This document shows, in pieces, positions 35,501-50,500 of a stretch of 64,000 nt of DNA. Within the stretch, counting starts at the first letter, position 1. Each line of letters starts with the position of its first letter. Position numbers and translations under genes: made by a program. The notes below the pieces were generated by a model. The model saw only the letters and a program-made list of their open reading frames with translations. It was not told the DNA's origin and searched no databases. This DNA comes from Gymnorhina tibicen (Eukaryota; Chordata; Aves; Passeriformes; Artamidae): contig VXAZ01005695.1 in assembly GCA_013399875.1 (NCBI GenBank), positions 186,001 to 250,000 of the forward strand. The letters run 5' to 3'.

Positions 35501-38500
35501 TGCTTTTATATGATAGTTTGAGAGATAGAGAGATGCTCTCTTGGGAATTTGGGATTTGTACAGAATCACAGATTATTGTCTGGAAGGGACTTTGAGAAGG
35601 TCTGTAGTGTGGCTTCCTGCTCAAAGCAGGGTCAGTGCTTTAGTACTGACACCAGATTGCTTGGCATTTTCTGCAATTAGTCTTGAAAACCTCCAACAGC
35701 TGATTCCTCTCTGGACAGCCTGTCCCAATGCTAATCATCCCACAATTACGTTTTTTCTTGTAATCCAGTTGAGACTTCTGTTGTTTCAGTGTATGATAAG
35801 TGGTTTCTTGTCCTCCCACCATACACCTCCTTAAAAAAGCCTGGCTTTATCTGTTCAGCAATCTCCTTGTAAATACTCTAAGGCTGCTGCTAGTCCTCCC
35901 AGAGCTTGTCCCTCAAGGGCAAGTGCTCCAGCCTCTGACCATCTTGGTAGTCTTCTGATGGACTTGGTCAAATATGTGAATATCCTTCTTGTACAGGGGA
36001 CCCAAAACTGGATGCAGTATTCCAGATGCATCCTTACTAGTGTCAAGTCTACTGGCTACTCACTGACTGATACAAGAAGAAGTATGATAGAAGAAGTATG
36101 CATGCCTTTTGATGTCCCTGGGGATGTGTAACTACATCCAAACCCCAAGTCTGGACTAGAACCCTCTTTTTCAGTCAAGTATGTAGTGTATGAAGTCTAA
36201 ATCTTCCTATCCCGTCAGTGCGTGTTCTGTTGCTCCATTAGTATATTTGTCTTATAAATAGTTGGTAGTCAGACTCCCCAAACAGCAATACACTTTACAT
36301 TTTAAAAATTGTCACTAGCATGTGTTTCACTACATTAAAGTTGCCATAGTTTTCTGTTCAGCTAAATAGAGTATGTATTGAAAAAACCCTAGATCTAGAG
36401 TAAGTTACAAATTATTAAATAGATATATGTGATAAACTAATATTGTATTTGCTTAGTTTTCAATTTTAAAAACATGGAACTAAAATGAGCTCATCATGTG
36501 TAGTCACATAGCCCTTTATTATGAAATTTGCATTTTGTTTGCTTTTTTTTCCACAAACGAGAACATTTCAAATCTTAAGAGACTGAAGTACTTTGTTTCT
36601 TAGTGCACTTTCTTAAGTTTCTTTTTTTAAAACGTGAAGGAATATATAAGGAAGAATACATTTAAAGGCTATTAAGGTTAGTGACCCAAAGCTAGTGATT
36701 TGGGTAGCAGCCCAAATTAGATTTGAAAGTAAATGAAATGTACACACAGCAAACTGGGAGGAGGTCTGAATGTAGGGAAATCTACTACACATAAAAGGTT
36801 TTTTAGCTGCTGTTCAGTACATCTGGAAAAAAAAGCACTAAAACCTGCAGAGCGCCCTGGAGAAAATGAATGCCAAAAGAGGCACAAGGTGTCAGAGAAC
36901 AAAAACCAATCCACGATTTCAGCTGAAGTTAGGTAACTGAACAAACTCGTGCAATTCAATGCATGGCCCTGAGCAGTGACGGTGTGATGTCATAGGCACT
37001 AATCATACACTTAAAGCTCTCACATGCTGTGTTCTTTGCCAGGCTGAGCCTCCACAGTGAGACATTATGGGATAAGTAGGGAATGTTGAAACCACATGTT
37101 GCAGCCACATGGTTCAATTCTGGCCATTGCTCTACGAGACATTGGTCAACAAGGGGGCTTCAAACAGAAGCAACAAAATAGGTGACACTAACATCATTAC
37201 TTTGGGCTTATACAGATGTGAAGAAGAATCAAATTGTTCTGTAATATATTTCTATGTTACATGTAGCATGTATTTAGCATATTTAGAATGTATATGAATT
37301 ATGTCTATGTGTGCATATATGCGATATATGAAAAAGTTCAAGGAAATTAAAAATACAGTACTTGAACAAATAAAATATTCTTATTAAATGCAGGGGAATG
37401 ACAACTGTACAAACACCAGGTGGGATTCTATCTGGAATGAAGCCAAAATGAATTTTGGCACTGGGTCTATGTGTGGCCATAGTTTCCTGAGTGCTTAAAT
37501 ACAACATGTCTTGTTGTCCAGCTGACTGCAGAGATGCTTATATACTGTCTATAATATAGAGTATATAATGGACATAAGTTCTGTATAATCTCCTAATCAT
37601 AATTGTCGTGGGTATCCTCTCTGACTTCTGTAAAATCCATCCATATTTTTCCTCTTCATTTCAAGTAAGAGAATTTGAAACTCTTTTAAGGAAGTACCTA
37701 ATACCAGAGGTTAAAAGATGAAAGATGGCTCTGTTTTAGTGTGTACACATGCAGTGGGGTTTTGTGAGTTGACAAAAGTCACAATTGCATGGCCAAAATT
37801 GAATTTTAGTTTATCTCATCTATTATACAGTTCTGCCTGAACTAGTGATATATAATAAAATTTGCTACAGAACATGGGTTTTGGTACTTGTTTGACCTAC
37901 AAGTAACAATATGGTGCAAAACCTTTCCTACATATGAAAATCTTCAGATACATCCTCCTGAAATGCATCTCACATTTAAAAGGTTAGTTTCATTGCTAAT
38001 ATTTTCAAGCCTTGATTGTTGATAATAATGGATGGGAGAATAATACTGGAGATCTGATCCTGTAGGTGAGTACTTCTCTGTAGGACAGTTACTAAAGTCA
38101 CAGTTATATATTTATTCTAGATATCAACGTACTGGATCTATTATTTACATGTGAAAAATAATGGTCTGTGATCTAGAATGAATTCTTGACAAATTCTTGA
38201 CAATTAAGCATTGCTGAGATAAAAAACTAGGAATGCTTTGGAAAGCTATGCTGCAAGAACAAGAATGCAGAAAAATTACTATTTCAGGCCCCAAGAGAAA
38301 GAAACCTCATAGGGCAATTTTGTATTCTGTAGGATGTCTCTGTATGATAAAAACTAATTTATTAAATGACATTTGCCTTATTACAGTACCATAAACTTTC
38401 CAAACTTCTTTTGTAGACTTTTGCCCAGCCAGTGAAGTTTAACTCTGATGTTGGGGCTTTTGAAGTAGTTAATTATGCCCCACAATGCCTGGAAGGCCAA

Positions 38501-41500
38501 CCGAAAAAAATTCTACATGATGAGAAACCTCCAAGCCCCATTTATGATGTTCTAAGGAAAGCAGAGAATGATGGGCAGCTCTCCAAAATGCACAGTGCTT
38601 CTCCAACCTTCAGTATTGATCCAAATTACAACACTATGGTAAGCATCTTATAGCCTCTGAGTTTATATTTAGAACTTACTGTAGAAATACTGGCAATAGT
38701 TATTGTTGTGTTTGGCTTGGTAGCTTGGGAAAAATGTTAATTTATGTTAGGAAAACATAATGATGGGCCAAGTTATGCCCTGTAATGCACATGTGTCTAG
38801 CAGACAACTGAATGGAATTACAGATGCACATCCTGTAGCACAGAATTTTGAAGATTCTGTAGGGCAGGGTTCAACTGTGTGGTCTGAATACTTTTTAATA
38901 TTAAAAGAAAAAATATTATGACAACAGTTACTTTACTAGTGATCCCTGGAATGTGCAAATTGACTGAAACTAATGCAGCTCAGTCTTTCCTTATTAATTA
39001 ATTTCCTTGTGTGGCTATGAGCTCATCTGTGGTCTGGCAACACATAAGTCTCTCTTCCATTAATTCCTAAAGGATTTACATGGTTAGTATCAATTGAAAT
39101 GGCCAGAAAAAATAATCTTTGGCAAGAAGAAGGCTAAATTAATGGGAAGATGGGTTGGAATTTCGGAAGAAAAATCTGGTTTCAGGCTTGCTTAGACAGT
39201 ATCAGTTTTGGTATTCTTACGTGCCTGCTTCTAGAGCCATCTTCAGCACAAATTAGGCAGGTTAAAATCAGGAGTTAAAGCATCTTATGCACCTGAGAGA
39301 ATACAAGTTGGTATAATTGGATGTGGGACTTTACCTTTAAACAATAGGTTTTGAGGACAAGAAATATTTCACTGAGATGCTTGGTTTATTCCTTTCTTGC
39401 TTATTTTGCATGGATGTGACTGACATGACTTCATTTTATTCGAGGCCAGTCTAAGCTCTTGCTAAATTTTTTGCAGTGGCTGCTCAAAATTATGTCATAG
39501 CTGGAAAGCTGAGAGAAAAGCAGGGAGTTGTAACAGACTGCTGCTTTTCCCAGTATAAGATTAATGATTTTCAGGAAAGAAAACAGTGTTGAGAGAGGTC
39601 AAAAGGCAATGATGTTTAACAAAATTATACTAATGTGATATTGCAATTATCTGCATTTAAACTGGACAAATGATACAAAAGGACAAGGCCCACAGACATC
39701 CCTACCATGTTAAATAATAATTTTCACAAATACTTTGCTTGAGAGCACAAAAGCAAAAGAGGCTATTCTTGATTTGTTATTTCCTCTCAGTATTAAACTG
39801 AGGAAATGCTGTGTGTTTGTGCAAGTGTGGCTAACATTGCTCTCTGGGCTAACCTCCCATCCTTGCCACTGTGGATGGCCTTTCTTGAGAAATTCAAAGC
39901 CATTTCACTATTACTTCTTTCATGTGGTCTGGAGAAACAGGGCTTCTGTATTATTTAAGATTCCATTTCTTTCCCTGGGATATTTTCCATAAATGGGAAG
40001 CATTATAGCCTTTTGAGGAGCAATATGCCTCAGTACCCTTTCTTCTCCTTTTGCAGTGAAAGGGTGATATGTCTTCTTATTTTTGATTCCTCCTTTACTG
40101 GACGGGTAACATAGATGCCTCATCCAGTTCAGCTTGGCATCTCAAGTCTGAGCTGGAACAAAATGGCCTGGGAAACAAATGGTTTCAAATTGCCCCAAAT
40201 GCAACTACTGCAACTACACAAGGTGAAAGAAGTCAGCTCCATTCATTGTACTACAATGACTGAACCAGGAGAAGCCACCCCAGATCACCTCTTATCAAGT
40301 AGTTCTGTTCAAATCAAATAGGATTTGATCTTTCAGTCATCAGGTCATGCTGTCTGCTTTGCTTTGGCTGCCTTCACACTGGCTGAAGAGATTGACCATT
40401 GTTTTGAATGTTACATTGCTTACAAAAAGTCACCTTGAGTGGTCATCACTGGCAGGTTACTTATGAAAAGGAGTTATGACTGGAAAATCCTAGTAGGCCT
40501 TTCAGGCTGTTTCCTGAATTTAAACACAGCTTGACTAAGAAATACAAGCAGTGGTATTTTTCTCTCTATTTTACTTCCTTCTCAGATTGTTACAAATTTA
40601 CAGATAAGCAAAAGTTCTTTTCATGGGTGTTTTCAGATTTGCAAATCACTGATATGAAAATAAGTATCTTCTCATTGATAGTCAATATCAATGGTGTAAA
40701 ATAGGTTGAGAAAAAAAATCTGTGGACTTGTGTAGAATTGATCACAACTATGGAAAGAAACTGGCTGGCATCCCACATACCTTACTTCAGCGAAACCCCA
40801 GTTCAGCAAAGCACTTAAGTATGTTTTTCACTTTAATCAAGGGAAGTTAAACACATGCTTAAACTTAAACAAGTGCTAAAAGCTTTGCTGGATTGGATCC
40901 TAGCAAGGCCTAAGGCTGATTGGGTAAGGAAGCTAACTAGAGTAACAAACCCATCAGATTAAATGTAGCATCTTTCTCTGGGGATGGGGAAAGAATATTC
41001 TTTCCTTCTGATATGACATACAATTTTGTGTACCAGCCATGTACAGACGTGAGCATGTTATGAATCATTCAGATAAAAAACTGGGCTGTAAGTCAGTAAA
41101 TGCATAAATATTAAATGCCAAAATAAAGAGGCTATCTTCTGTATTTCAAAAAAACTTGTCAATTGCCAAAAAGAAGCATACACTGTGTGGTTGGGAGTAA
41201 TTAGTTTCCATCTCCACAAATTACATTGTATGAGCCACTGCCAACATAAGCTTTCCATATTTTGAAATGTTTTCTTCTCTCTAAATGAAACCACCCACTT
41301 TCTGAGTAATTCAGATTTTTTTAATCCCCTACAGATACGTATGAGGCAGAAATAACCCTTGCCCTGAATGGAATATTAGCTCATGGAAAGAAAATCCAAG
41401 CTGTGATGTATATAAACTGATTACTTGATATAACAAGTAGTTACATCCTTGCCCAAACTTCACCTGCTTTTATGGACAAGGGTAGTTACTGCATTCTTCA

Positions 41501-44500
41501 AAATAATTAGTCTCATCTTTGCTAAAAGGAAAAATGCACCTCAGATAAATAAAATAGATCATCCCCTAAGAGTGGAAAAAGTACACTACTAAAAAAATAC
41601 TAGAAAATGCTGAATGTTTCTGAGGGAAGCAGCTAAAGATCATTGTGGCCCATGGTCAGAGATCTTAGTTGCTGTGTAAGAATCTAAGCATAGATTCTTT
41701 GTTAGCTGTCTCTGTGTAGCTTGCTGCTCAACATTTCCCTTTCACCCCCCAAATCACTCTTTGGAGGCACTTCTCTTTCTGCTTCAATGAGGCACTGAGG
41801 CTTAGACTGCCTGAGCAGAAATTTCTTGTGGCCCCAGGTCATAACACATGTAGGTTTCCACTATGTGTGCAATGCAGTTATGCAATGATCTAACATAAAA
41901 GCATGAGAGGTAATAACTAATTGGATTTCTGTTTGTTTGATTTTGGTTTTAATATCCACAGCTTCCTCATTCTGAAAGTATAACTTAATTTAAGGGTTCC
42001 TTACTCTTCAAATTCTTGAGGAAAAATACAATAGCTGGTATTTATAAAATGTGCTGAAGTCAGAAAAACTAGCAGCTTTCTATTGCAGAAAATTTTTGTG
42101 CATCTAATTTGCATTTGAAATTGTACAGTAAAAGAATGATTCATACACATGTTATTTCTGAAGAAAAAACACTCATGATTTGTTACAAAAATTGTACTCT
42201 AATAGGTGAAATCAGATTTAGACATTTTTAGCTTTTAATAGGAAAGTAATTGTTCCAGCATAAAGGTGATGTTCACTCTATATTTGTTTTCCTGAGACAA
42301 TGTTTCTGTAGAAGGGGGATGTAGAAAATCAGTTATGTGGCAAATAAGACAAGAAAGTCAAGAATACTGTAGATTTTTGGCATTTCTTTTTTAATAGCAA
42401 CTCAATCAAGAACAAGCAATTCAATGGATTAAGAAAGAAAGGCTTCCAGCATTTCTAGAAAGTGACTGTTACTTTGAATACAGGTATTGCAATCTTTTAT
42501 GCTGTCTTTCAGTTTTAAATTTGTATGTTTTCCTCTTCTGTTTAATTCATCTTGGTAGTATTCTTAAAGTGGTTTTTCCCACCTCTTGTCCTGTTTTCTT
42601 TATTGTAACATTTTAGTGACCTGGATAAAATAAAGTCAGTGACTTTTTTCACTCATCATGCTGTAATTTTCCTTGACCATGAATTATATCCTATACTACA
42701 CCATTACAAAGCGAGTAAGAGTGGGCTTTACTGTTTTCTAAATCTCTGTTCCTCAGAGATACCATGGTAGCAATGCATCTTTTGCTAATCAATGTGTAAG
42801 CCGTATAAGTAGAAGTTACAAATCCATGAAATGAATTTGGAAAAAAACAGCAAGTCTTTTTTATTTCTATTATTAGTTTTGTGTCTTTGGGCCCCCTGTC
42901 AGGGTTCCTTTAGCAAAGTTCTCTGTGGGATGCCATGGCATAGCTGGATGACTTACTGTTACAAACTTGCAGTGTTTTTCTAGATGTCCTTTCAGCAGAT
43001 GTTCAGGAGATCTAATGTGCTTTTTTGGAAGGACCTACCTCTACATCCCGGAAGGCTGTGTCTAGATGCAGATGATTGTAGCATGTTCTAGGGGCCCAAA
43101 AGAAGAGGCAGCCTGGCAGTATGGTTCACAAAACTCATGTTTGCCGATAGTAATGGCAGAGTGGTTACTGGGGTATAGACCTCTACAGTTAAAAAATTAA
43201 AAATGTTTTTATTTTCGAGAACCTGGAGACTGCACTTAAGTTCAAGGGGGAAAAGTGTGCGAAGAACAAGCAAACTGTGAGAGTGCTGAATTATACCTTT
43301 AATATTTTATTAACAGCCTGCTTTACCTATATCTGGGCCGCATGAAACCATAACTTTGACCTTCTGCTATAGCAAACTATTTGATCAAGCAGAGTTACCA
43401 AGAGAATTGCATAAAACCAACTTCAAGCATACACCAAATTAGAATTGACATCAGTAGTTCAAGATGCTTTCCTGAGTCAGAATCAAGATAAGTTCAGATG
43501 CTAAAAGGGAAACTTGCATTTAAAGACAAACACACCCTAACTCTAGAATTAAATCCTATTTATCTCCAATAGTGGGCACAAATAAAACTGAGCATTCACT
43601 TGGTTGTAGGCTCAAGTGTAGGCTTCATCTTCCCTTCACATGTGACTTGGCTGGCTTTTTACCTCTTTGTAACTTAACTAAGTTCTGCCCAGTCCTTGAG
43701 GCCAGAGCATCCTCACTGTTGTCATGTGGTTCTAAGACTGCCTTTCCTGAACGTTTCGAGGTTCACACTAACACAAAGTAGCACTGGAGAACTGTTCAGT
43801 ACTATGAAATCCTCACAGAGCAGCCTGCTGAACATGAGAGTGCCAGCTGTCCTGTTATCATCTGCAAGTTTGATCAGTGTGATCAGTGCTGTGGCATTAC
43901 TGCTGGAAGATTGCTTATGTTGGGAACCAGAGCTGTAGTATCTGTAGTGATACAGGGCCTCTGCCATCTGGCGGAATAGTTCAATTTTAGTGAACAAAAT
44001 GTTCAAGGGATTCTTGGCAGGGCTTGGGATTGCGGAGATATATGCAAAATCATCCTGAAATAAGTAATTTTTATTGCTAAAGCTTGGTAATGCAAAGCAG
44101 GGCACTACCTGTAAAGCTGGTGAGTGGTGCAGTGGCATTACTGGCATTTACATATGTGACAGCAGGTGAAGGCTGAAATAATACATAGCTGGACTTAGTA
44201 ATCCTTGTGGGTCCCTTACAAATCATGATATTCTATAATTCCATTACCCTATGAAAAAAGCAGATCATGAAATTCTCTGTAGCATTTTTTTTTAGATAGA
44301 CAATTTTTTAAAATTGCCAATTCTGTGGAAAAATCAACTGTTTCTCTGATTAAAAGCTAAAATTGATTATTTTCTTGTCTCAACATTTATTTTTAGACTA
44401 GCTAAATTGATATCACAGGTAGAATGGAGCAAGAGTGGCATTAATTTCATTATAGATAGTGACTACTCTCCCTGGATATGGAAGCAACGCCCAAGTTCTC

Positions 44501-47500
44501 CCCCTCCTGAGGAGGATGACTCTTTACTGACTATGAAGAAGTTCTATGTATCACTTGGAGAGGTAAAAGAACCATGTTTAATGGGTGTAACATCAAGATA
44601 GATTGAATGAATTGGGTAGAATTATTGTAACTGAGGTCACAACCTAGTGGGACAACTGACTCTTGAATAACCTAGTCTAGTGCAGGGGGGTTGGAAATAG
44701 ATGATTTTCAAGGTCCCTTTCAACCTAAACCATTTTCTGATTCTCTGATTCTCTACATAGCTTTTATAGTCAAAGTTTTTTGTGCTATAGAAGAAGGTAG
44801 ATGAGTTGTAATACAACTTAAACAGAAGCTCAGCTCATACAAGTATGCTCAGCTACTGTCATACAGCTCTCTGCACTGGGAACAATCCTTACAGAAATCT
44901 ACACAAACAGACTGCACAAAATTCCTATAGACAGTAAGCTGTAGCTCTTAGAAATACTGCAATAAACAGAGAAATTTTAATTGTTCTATGAAACTTCTTT
45001 TCCTAGGCTACAGTTTCTCAGGTAAAGGATTGGTTTACATTAGCAAAACAAGGTGATTCTACAAAAACTACAGATTCATGTATGCATCCTATAACTTCTA
45101 GTAAAATTCAAGATACTCAGCATTTGCCTGGGCAGCATAAAAGAGATGAATCATTACCTGAAAAAGGTACCCTTCTGGGTAAGTAACTAGGGCTCAACCC
45201 TGTGGATTATAACACAGCTCAGAATAGGTGGAAAGAAAAGGCATTCTAAGGAATTGTTGCTAATTCCACTTTTTACCTTTTGAGCATCACATGGTATCTG
45301 GCATGGCATGACAGGCATTTATTTCTTTCCATAGCTACAACATTAAGTGAAAGTTTGAGCTAGTAGCCAAGTATTTTTGTGATAGTAGTCCTTTCTTTTC
45401 TTACATGTTTCTGTCTCATAGAAATCTGTAAGTTTCAGTTGAGTTGTTCTGGGTTTTTTGAGGGGAGAGGCATTCATATGTTTTGAAAGATTTTCTTGTT
45501 TGGATTCTTTGGGTGTTTGATAGTGCATGATGTGTTTCAGCCATCTTCTTAGGATATTTATTTTGGGCACTTAAAGGTCTTTTGCCTGCCAATTTTTATG
45601 AATCTTGTAAAATGTAATCATTTGGAATCCTATCTATCTTCGAATTTATTTGAAATTGTTCATCAGGTTTCAGAGGTTCTGGGAGAGAAAATACAGATGC
45701 ACATATGGGCATATACCTGATTGCGCAGCCTTGCTTCTCGTTTTTATGCAGTAGCAAGATGAAGAGAAGCCTCAGCTCTTATGTTAGGAGCTTGCTCTCT
45801 CTCCATTCTCAGAGATGTATCTCTCTCCCTAGTTGCCTCAGGTCCTGTGAAATGATTCTCCATGTTTCCATTTCACAGACCTGTGTTGAGAGGCTGTAAT
45901 TTTTCTTTGTCAAGTGAAAGCATTTGAAGTAGTTTAGAATTAAGAAAAGATATTTTAAATAACACTGATTTTTATGTTAATATCAACACATTTTCCCATA
46001 TGTAGTTAGGAAATTACGTAACTGCAGAGCAGGGGATCTCTATGCCATGTTCCTAATCTGAGTGTCTGTGACAGTGGCCAGCACTGGCTAGATGTGGCTT
46101 ATTTTCAGAGGAAGTTGAAAGGAATGTCTAACTAGTTAGACAAAGAGGCAGGTTACCTGTCTGAGAAATGCCACAAACAAGAGTTTCCTTTCCCCCTCAG
46201 GGGCGGCATCTGCAAAAGCCAATGTCACCTGTGAGAGATCCAGAGAAGCTGAGGAGGGCTGTTCTGTGGCCATTACTGAACTTCCTTCCCACACACAGTT
46301 AAGAGTTTATCTAGACCCGAAATGGGACAGTGCAGCAGCAGAAGAAAATGAACAGGGAAGCACAACTTTTCAGACACCAGAAGAATTCATACCAGCATCT
46401 ACTCAAATTGCCATGAAGGAACCCATTTCAGAACTGACCCACCAGCCAGCTGCTGACATTGAAAGTAATGTAAAGTTCCACAAAACAGCCTGAAGTGTTT
46501 ACACACGAGTTAGCAAATAATGAATTTGCTCATGGTACTGCAGAGCCACTCTTTAACCGAAGTTATTCTCCACTTACAGCCTTGGACTCCAAGGAAGATA
46601 TAAGAAAACAAGATCCTGAACAAGTAAGCTTAAGTTCAAGTTCTGAAAGCAGTGGGCCAGACAGCAGGGCTGCCTGGTGTATTAGTCACGGGACTTATGA
46701 CACTGGCAACAGACATGAGTTTGAAAGATTCAAGAAGTTCATTAAAGGAACACTTGGGGAGAGATACTGGTGGCTCTGGATGGATATTGAAAGACTAAAG
46801 GCTCTTAAGAACGCTACAAGGCAACAGAGGTACTTCCCATTATTTAACAGTTACTCCCATTGCTTTAATACTTGTAACCTGGATAGATCAATGCAGGTTT
46901 TGAGATTTCAGAGTAAATTGTAATGTCTGAATAAACAGACACAATTAAATGTGTGTCCTGAAGGTTTGGGATGACTCTGCTGAAGCTGATAAAACTCTTT
47001 TTGCAGAGTCATGTTTGCAAAGCTTACATGAAGTCAGTATCATCATATTATTAAGGCTGTGTTAGAGATTTGGAAAACATATGGCAACAGAAGGAATAAA
47101 AAAATTAATTCACAAGTAGGACATCAGTGTGACAAACTGCTTTAATGAAAGATCCTGCTGGATTCGGATAGTCTATTCTACAGCACTATCCGTGTTCTCT
47201 TATACACAACCTGTCTCTAATTTGTGGAAAAATTATTTTGGCTTCTGCCACTTGCAATTAAAAACATGTTGCATGGCAGCAGTTGAAGCAGTAGGACGAA
47301 CTGCAGTTGGTTCTGTACAGCATTTGATACATGCTTATGTGACTATTTTTGTTGACTGCAGGCAACTCAGTAAGATGAAAAAACTGTACCTGCTGAGCAG
47401 TGGAGACTATTTCCTCAGTTCAGAAGTGTTACTCAGACTTGAACTACTGCGTGGAGATCAGTGGAATATAATGCATTTAAGACAGATTCAGCCTGAAGTA

Positions 47501-50500
47501 GTGAAACCGCTACTTCTTTACTGGTATGAAAAAATGGATGTGAAATAAAATTCTATTGTGTAATAAATGTCCGTTTTCTTTGACAAGCCTATTATTTCAT
47601 GTCACTTATCCCATTGCAATTATTAGAAGCAATGTCATTGTAAGTAGTGATACGTGAATTTTTAGTTGAGCCTAAACAACACTGCAATCTGCTGAGAAGC
47701 CAGATAATCTGCCTTACTGAGCCCTTGTTATTTTTCTACCAGAGCACCTGAGCTGCTTTGTGATTCTCTGCCTTGGATAATGTTCAACTAAACTTTAGTC
47801 TGCAGGATAGGGAAACCCCTCCAGGCATAGGAGATTAATTCTGTCCTAACCTGTTCCCCATACTGCCCTTCCCAAGTTCTGAGGATGCTCTGTGTGTATG
47901 TCTTTGTGGGATTTGACCCTGAGACTTTACTGTTCAATACCTGTCATACAAAATGCCTTTTACATCTTAACAGCTTAAGTGAGGATATAAAATCTAACCT
48001 ATTTCCAAAATACGGGCTAAAATTTTGAAGGTGTTCTCTCCTCCCCAAGGAGGTTCAACAAATTGCAGGCATAAACAAATACCTGCAATTGTGAACTTTG
48101 CTGTGGGTCTTCACATGACTTGTGGTCTCTGTCCTGTGGCCTACAATCCTTTCCTATGCTTTGCTGTAGGATAGATGGGGCATACCTTCCTGCAGACTGA
48201 TAGAAAGGCAACTGTGTAATGGTGCAGAATTTGCAACCTAAGCTTACTTATGTGTAGTTTGGTTTTAGATTTGGAAGCATGCATGCAATATCTAAACATA
48301 TCTTTGACACTAACTGATTTTTAATTTTACGTGCACATAGCACCATATCTTGGTACAGTAAACAACATTGCTGGGACCAAAAAAAAGAAGCCAAATAGCC
48401 CAGTGTTTCATTATTTTGGAAAGTTCTACTTATTAGCTTTTTTCTCCCTAGGGGTCCCAGATTTTGTGTCACTCATTCAACAGCAGTAGATGCTGCCAGT
48501 GCAAAACTGAAGTTCTGGCACACATGTCAAGAGAGACCAAGAGTGGACATTGATCCTTTCCCACAAATAGTATCATTGCTACCATTGACCCAAAAGTCTG
48601 GCATACCACCTTCCCTTCTTCAGGTAAGAAGGATCATAAAATTGAAAACAAAGCTTTGTCCCATCAAAAATAATGACAAAACTCCTTGACTTCAATGGAA
48701 CAAGAACAAGGTACTTGGTTTTTTAGGAAATCAAGATTTAGCCAGCTGGTATATTGAAGATGGTTATGTATAAAAATGCAATAAAATTTCATTCCACTTC
48801 CAACAAGCTGCTATAAATTGAGTCAAATTATCTTAGTTACACCCTGGCTTTCCTAAGTCCTTTGGATAGATATTTTAGCTGGAAGTTCTCAGAACTGCAG
48901 AATTAAGTCTCTAGAAATGCAGCTTCTGCCACTCAGCCTTGTCTTAATCCAGAGTAATTCTTACAATTTCACTGCAGTTAACCTGGATCTATTCTTCATG
49001 TCTGTAAAAAAAGCAGAATTCTGCTGATTTTCTATCACTACAGCCCTTCAATCAGCTACACATGGTGTTTGCTTTCTGCAGAGGGCCATGAGCCACTCAA
49101 CAGACCTTTTCACAGTTTGTAGCTTGTAGGTGGCCAGTTCAGTTTTGGCTCTTTTCTTTCTTGAAAGCCTGAATGTGAGGGGTAACTGCGATAAAAGCTA
49201 CAGGTTTTCAGCAATACAGTGTTAAGCCTCAGGACACGTGGTACTTGAATAATGTGGATTGAAACTGTGGTTCCATTATCAAGAACTGTATAGGCTATGC
49301 AGATTTGTCAGCACACATCTCTGTTACTTTAAGTTGGATTGTTTGGGGCTACATTTACTTCCTTTGAAATCTAATTCATGGAGACAGTAGAGGAAAACAG
49401 TGGGAGAGATTTCGTGTTTAGAAGAAACTGGGTTCAGAAGCTGGGTTCCTGTTGATCATGGCAGGAATGGGAGCAAGAAGCACCTGTGTCTTACAGTGAC
49501 CAGTTCACAAGGTGTGCTAATGACCCAGGACTAGCTGTAGGTCGGGCAGACAGGAATCTGCAGGTTTTCCAGCCCCTTTTGAATTTGACAAAAATTATGA
49601 CCTGGTACCATGAACGTCACAGAGTCAGCTGATGGCCCACTTCTTGCTCTTATTTTTTTTTCCCACAAGAAATTTGGACTTTTGAATCTTCCAGCTACAC
49701 CATGAGTGCAAGAACTTAGAAAGAGCAGCAGCTCTGGGTGAATTTCTGAGGGCACTCTGAATGCAATTGGCATCTCCACAAAGTCATACCATGATTTGGT
49801 CAAAATAATCAGTGATGATGTGGCAGAATGACCCTTTTCTCTCCCAGTCTGAGTGATTGTATCTATCTTACAGTGAGCTGATGTAAAATAATCTTCCTAA
49901 AGTTTCACAAAACATGTTCACATGCTCTTCACCTGACATCCTCTGTAGTTCTGTAAAATGTGCTTATAACATATTTCCACCTGTTAAAAAAGTATTTTTT
50001 AAGATGTAGTGGTTATTAAGGTATACTAAAAAATCTTGAAAAATATTCAGAGATTTTTGCAACTTGCCATTTTACATATTGTGATTGACAAGGAAGAATA
50101 GTCCTGAAAACTCTTGACTGTTTTTGAGCAGTTAATGAGAACACGTTAAGAAAACAAAAAGGTGGAAAAATAATCAGAATTGCCTTATTTTTCTGTAATG
50201 TCTTTTAGAAAAGTAGAACTAACTCACCAACAGCTTTATTAAAACTAGCTAAACCAAATTTCTCTTTGAAGAGATCATCAAGATTACCACCTGCTCTCAC
50301 AGGAAGTCAGATTCTCCAAAGGGATGACATTTCTAGCAGTAGAATGTGGTAAGTACTGAAGTCCCTTGTGTATCTTTCTGCATACCAATATACCTCAAAT
50401 ATTTATGAAAGTATTTTTGATTCTACTGTTTTTGTGAATAATTTTCTTTAATACAATTATCTGCTTAGTGAAGCACAGTTATGGTACAGTTTGTTTGCAT

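Larger units (their letters stand above)
29801..38416. other. RGS22: RGS22 intron 3 (8.6 kb)
   Basis: The largest intron in the window. It contains two antisense CR1 fragments (30020-30550 and 35560-36065) and an old inverted-repeat element near 33940. The stretch 30840-31270 is more GC-rich with open frames but no recognisable product, and 31650-31705 is pyrimidine-rich. No nested gene was identified. Confidence 0.5.
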
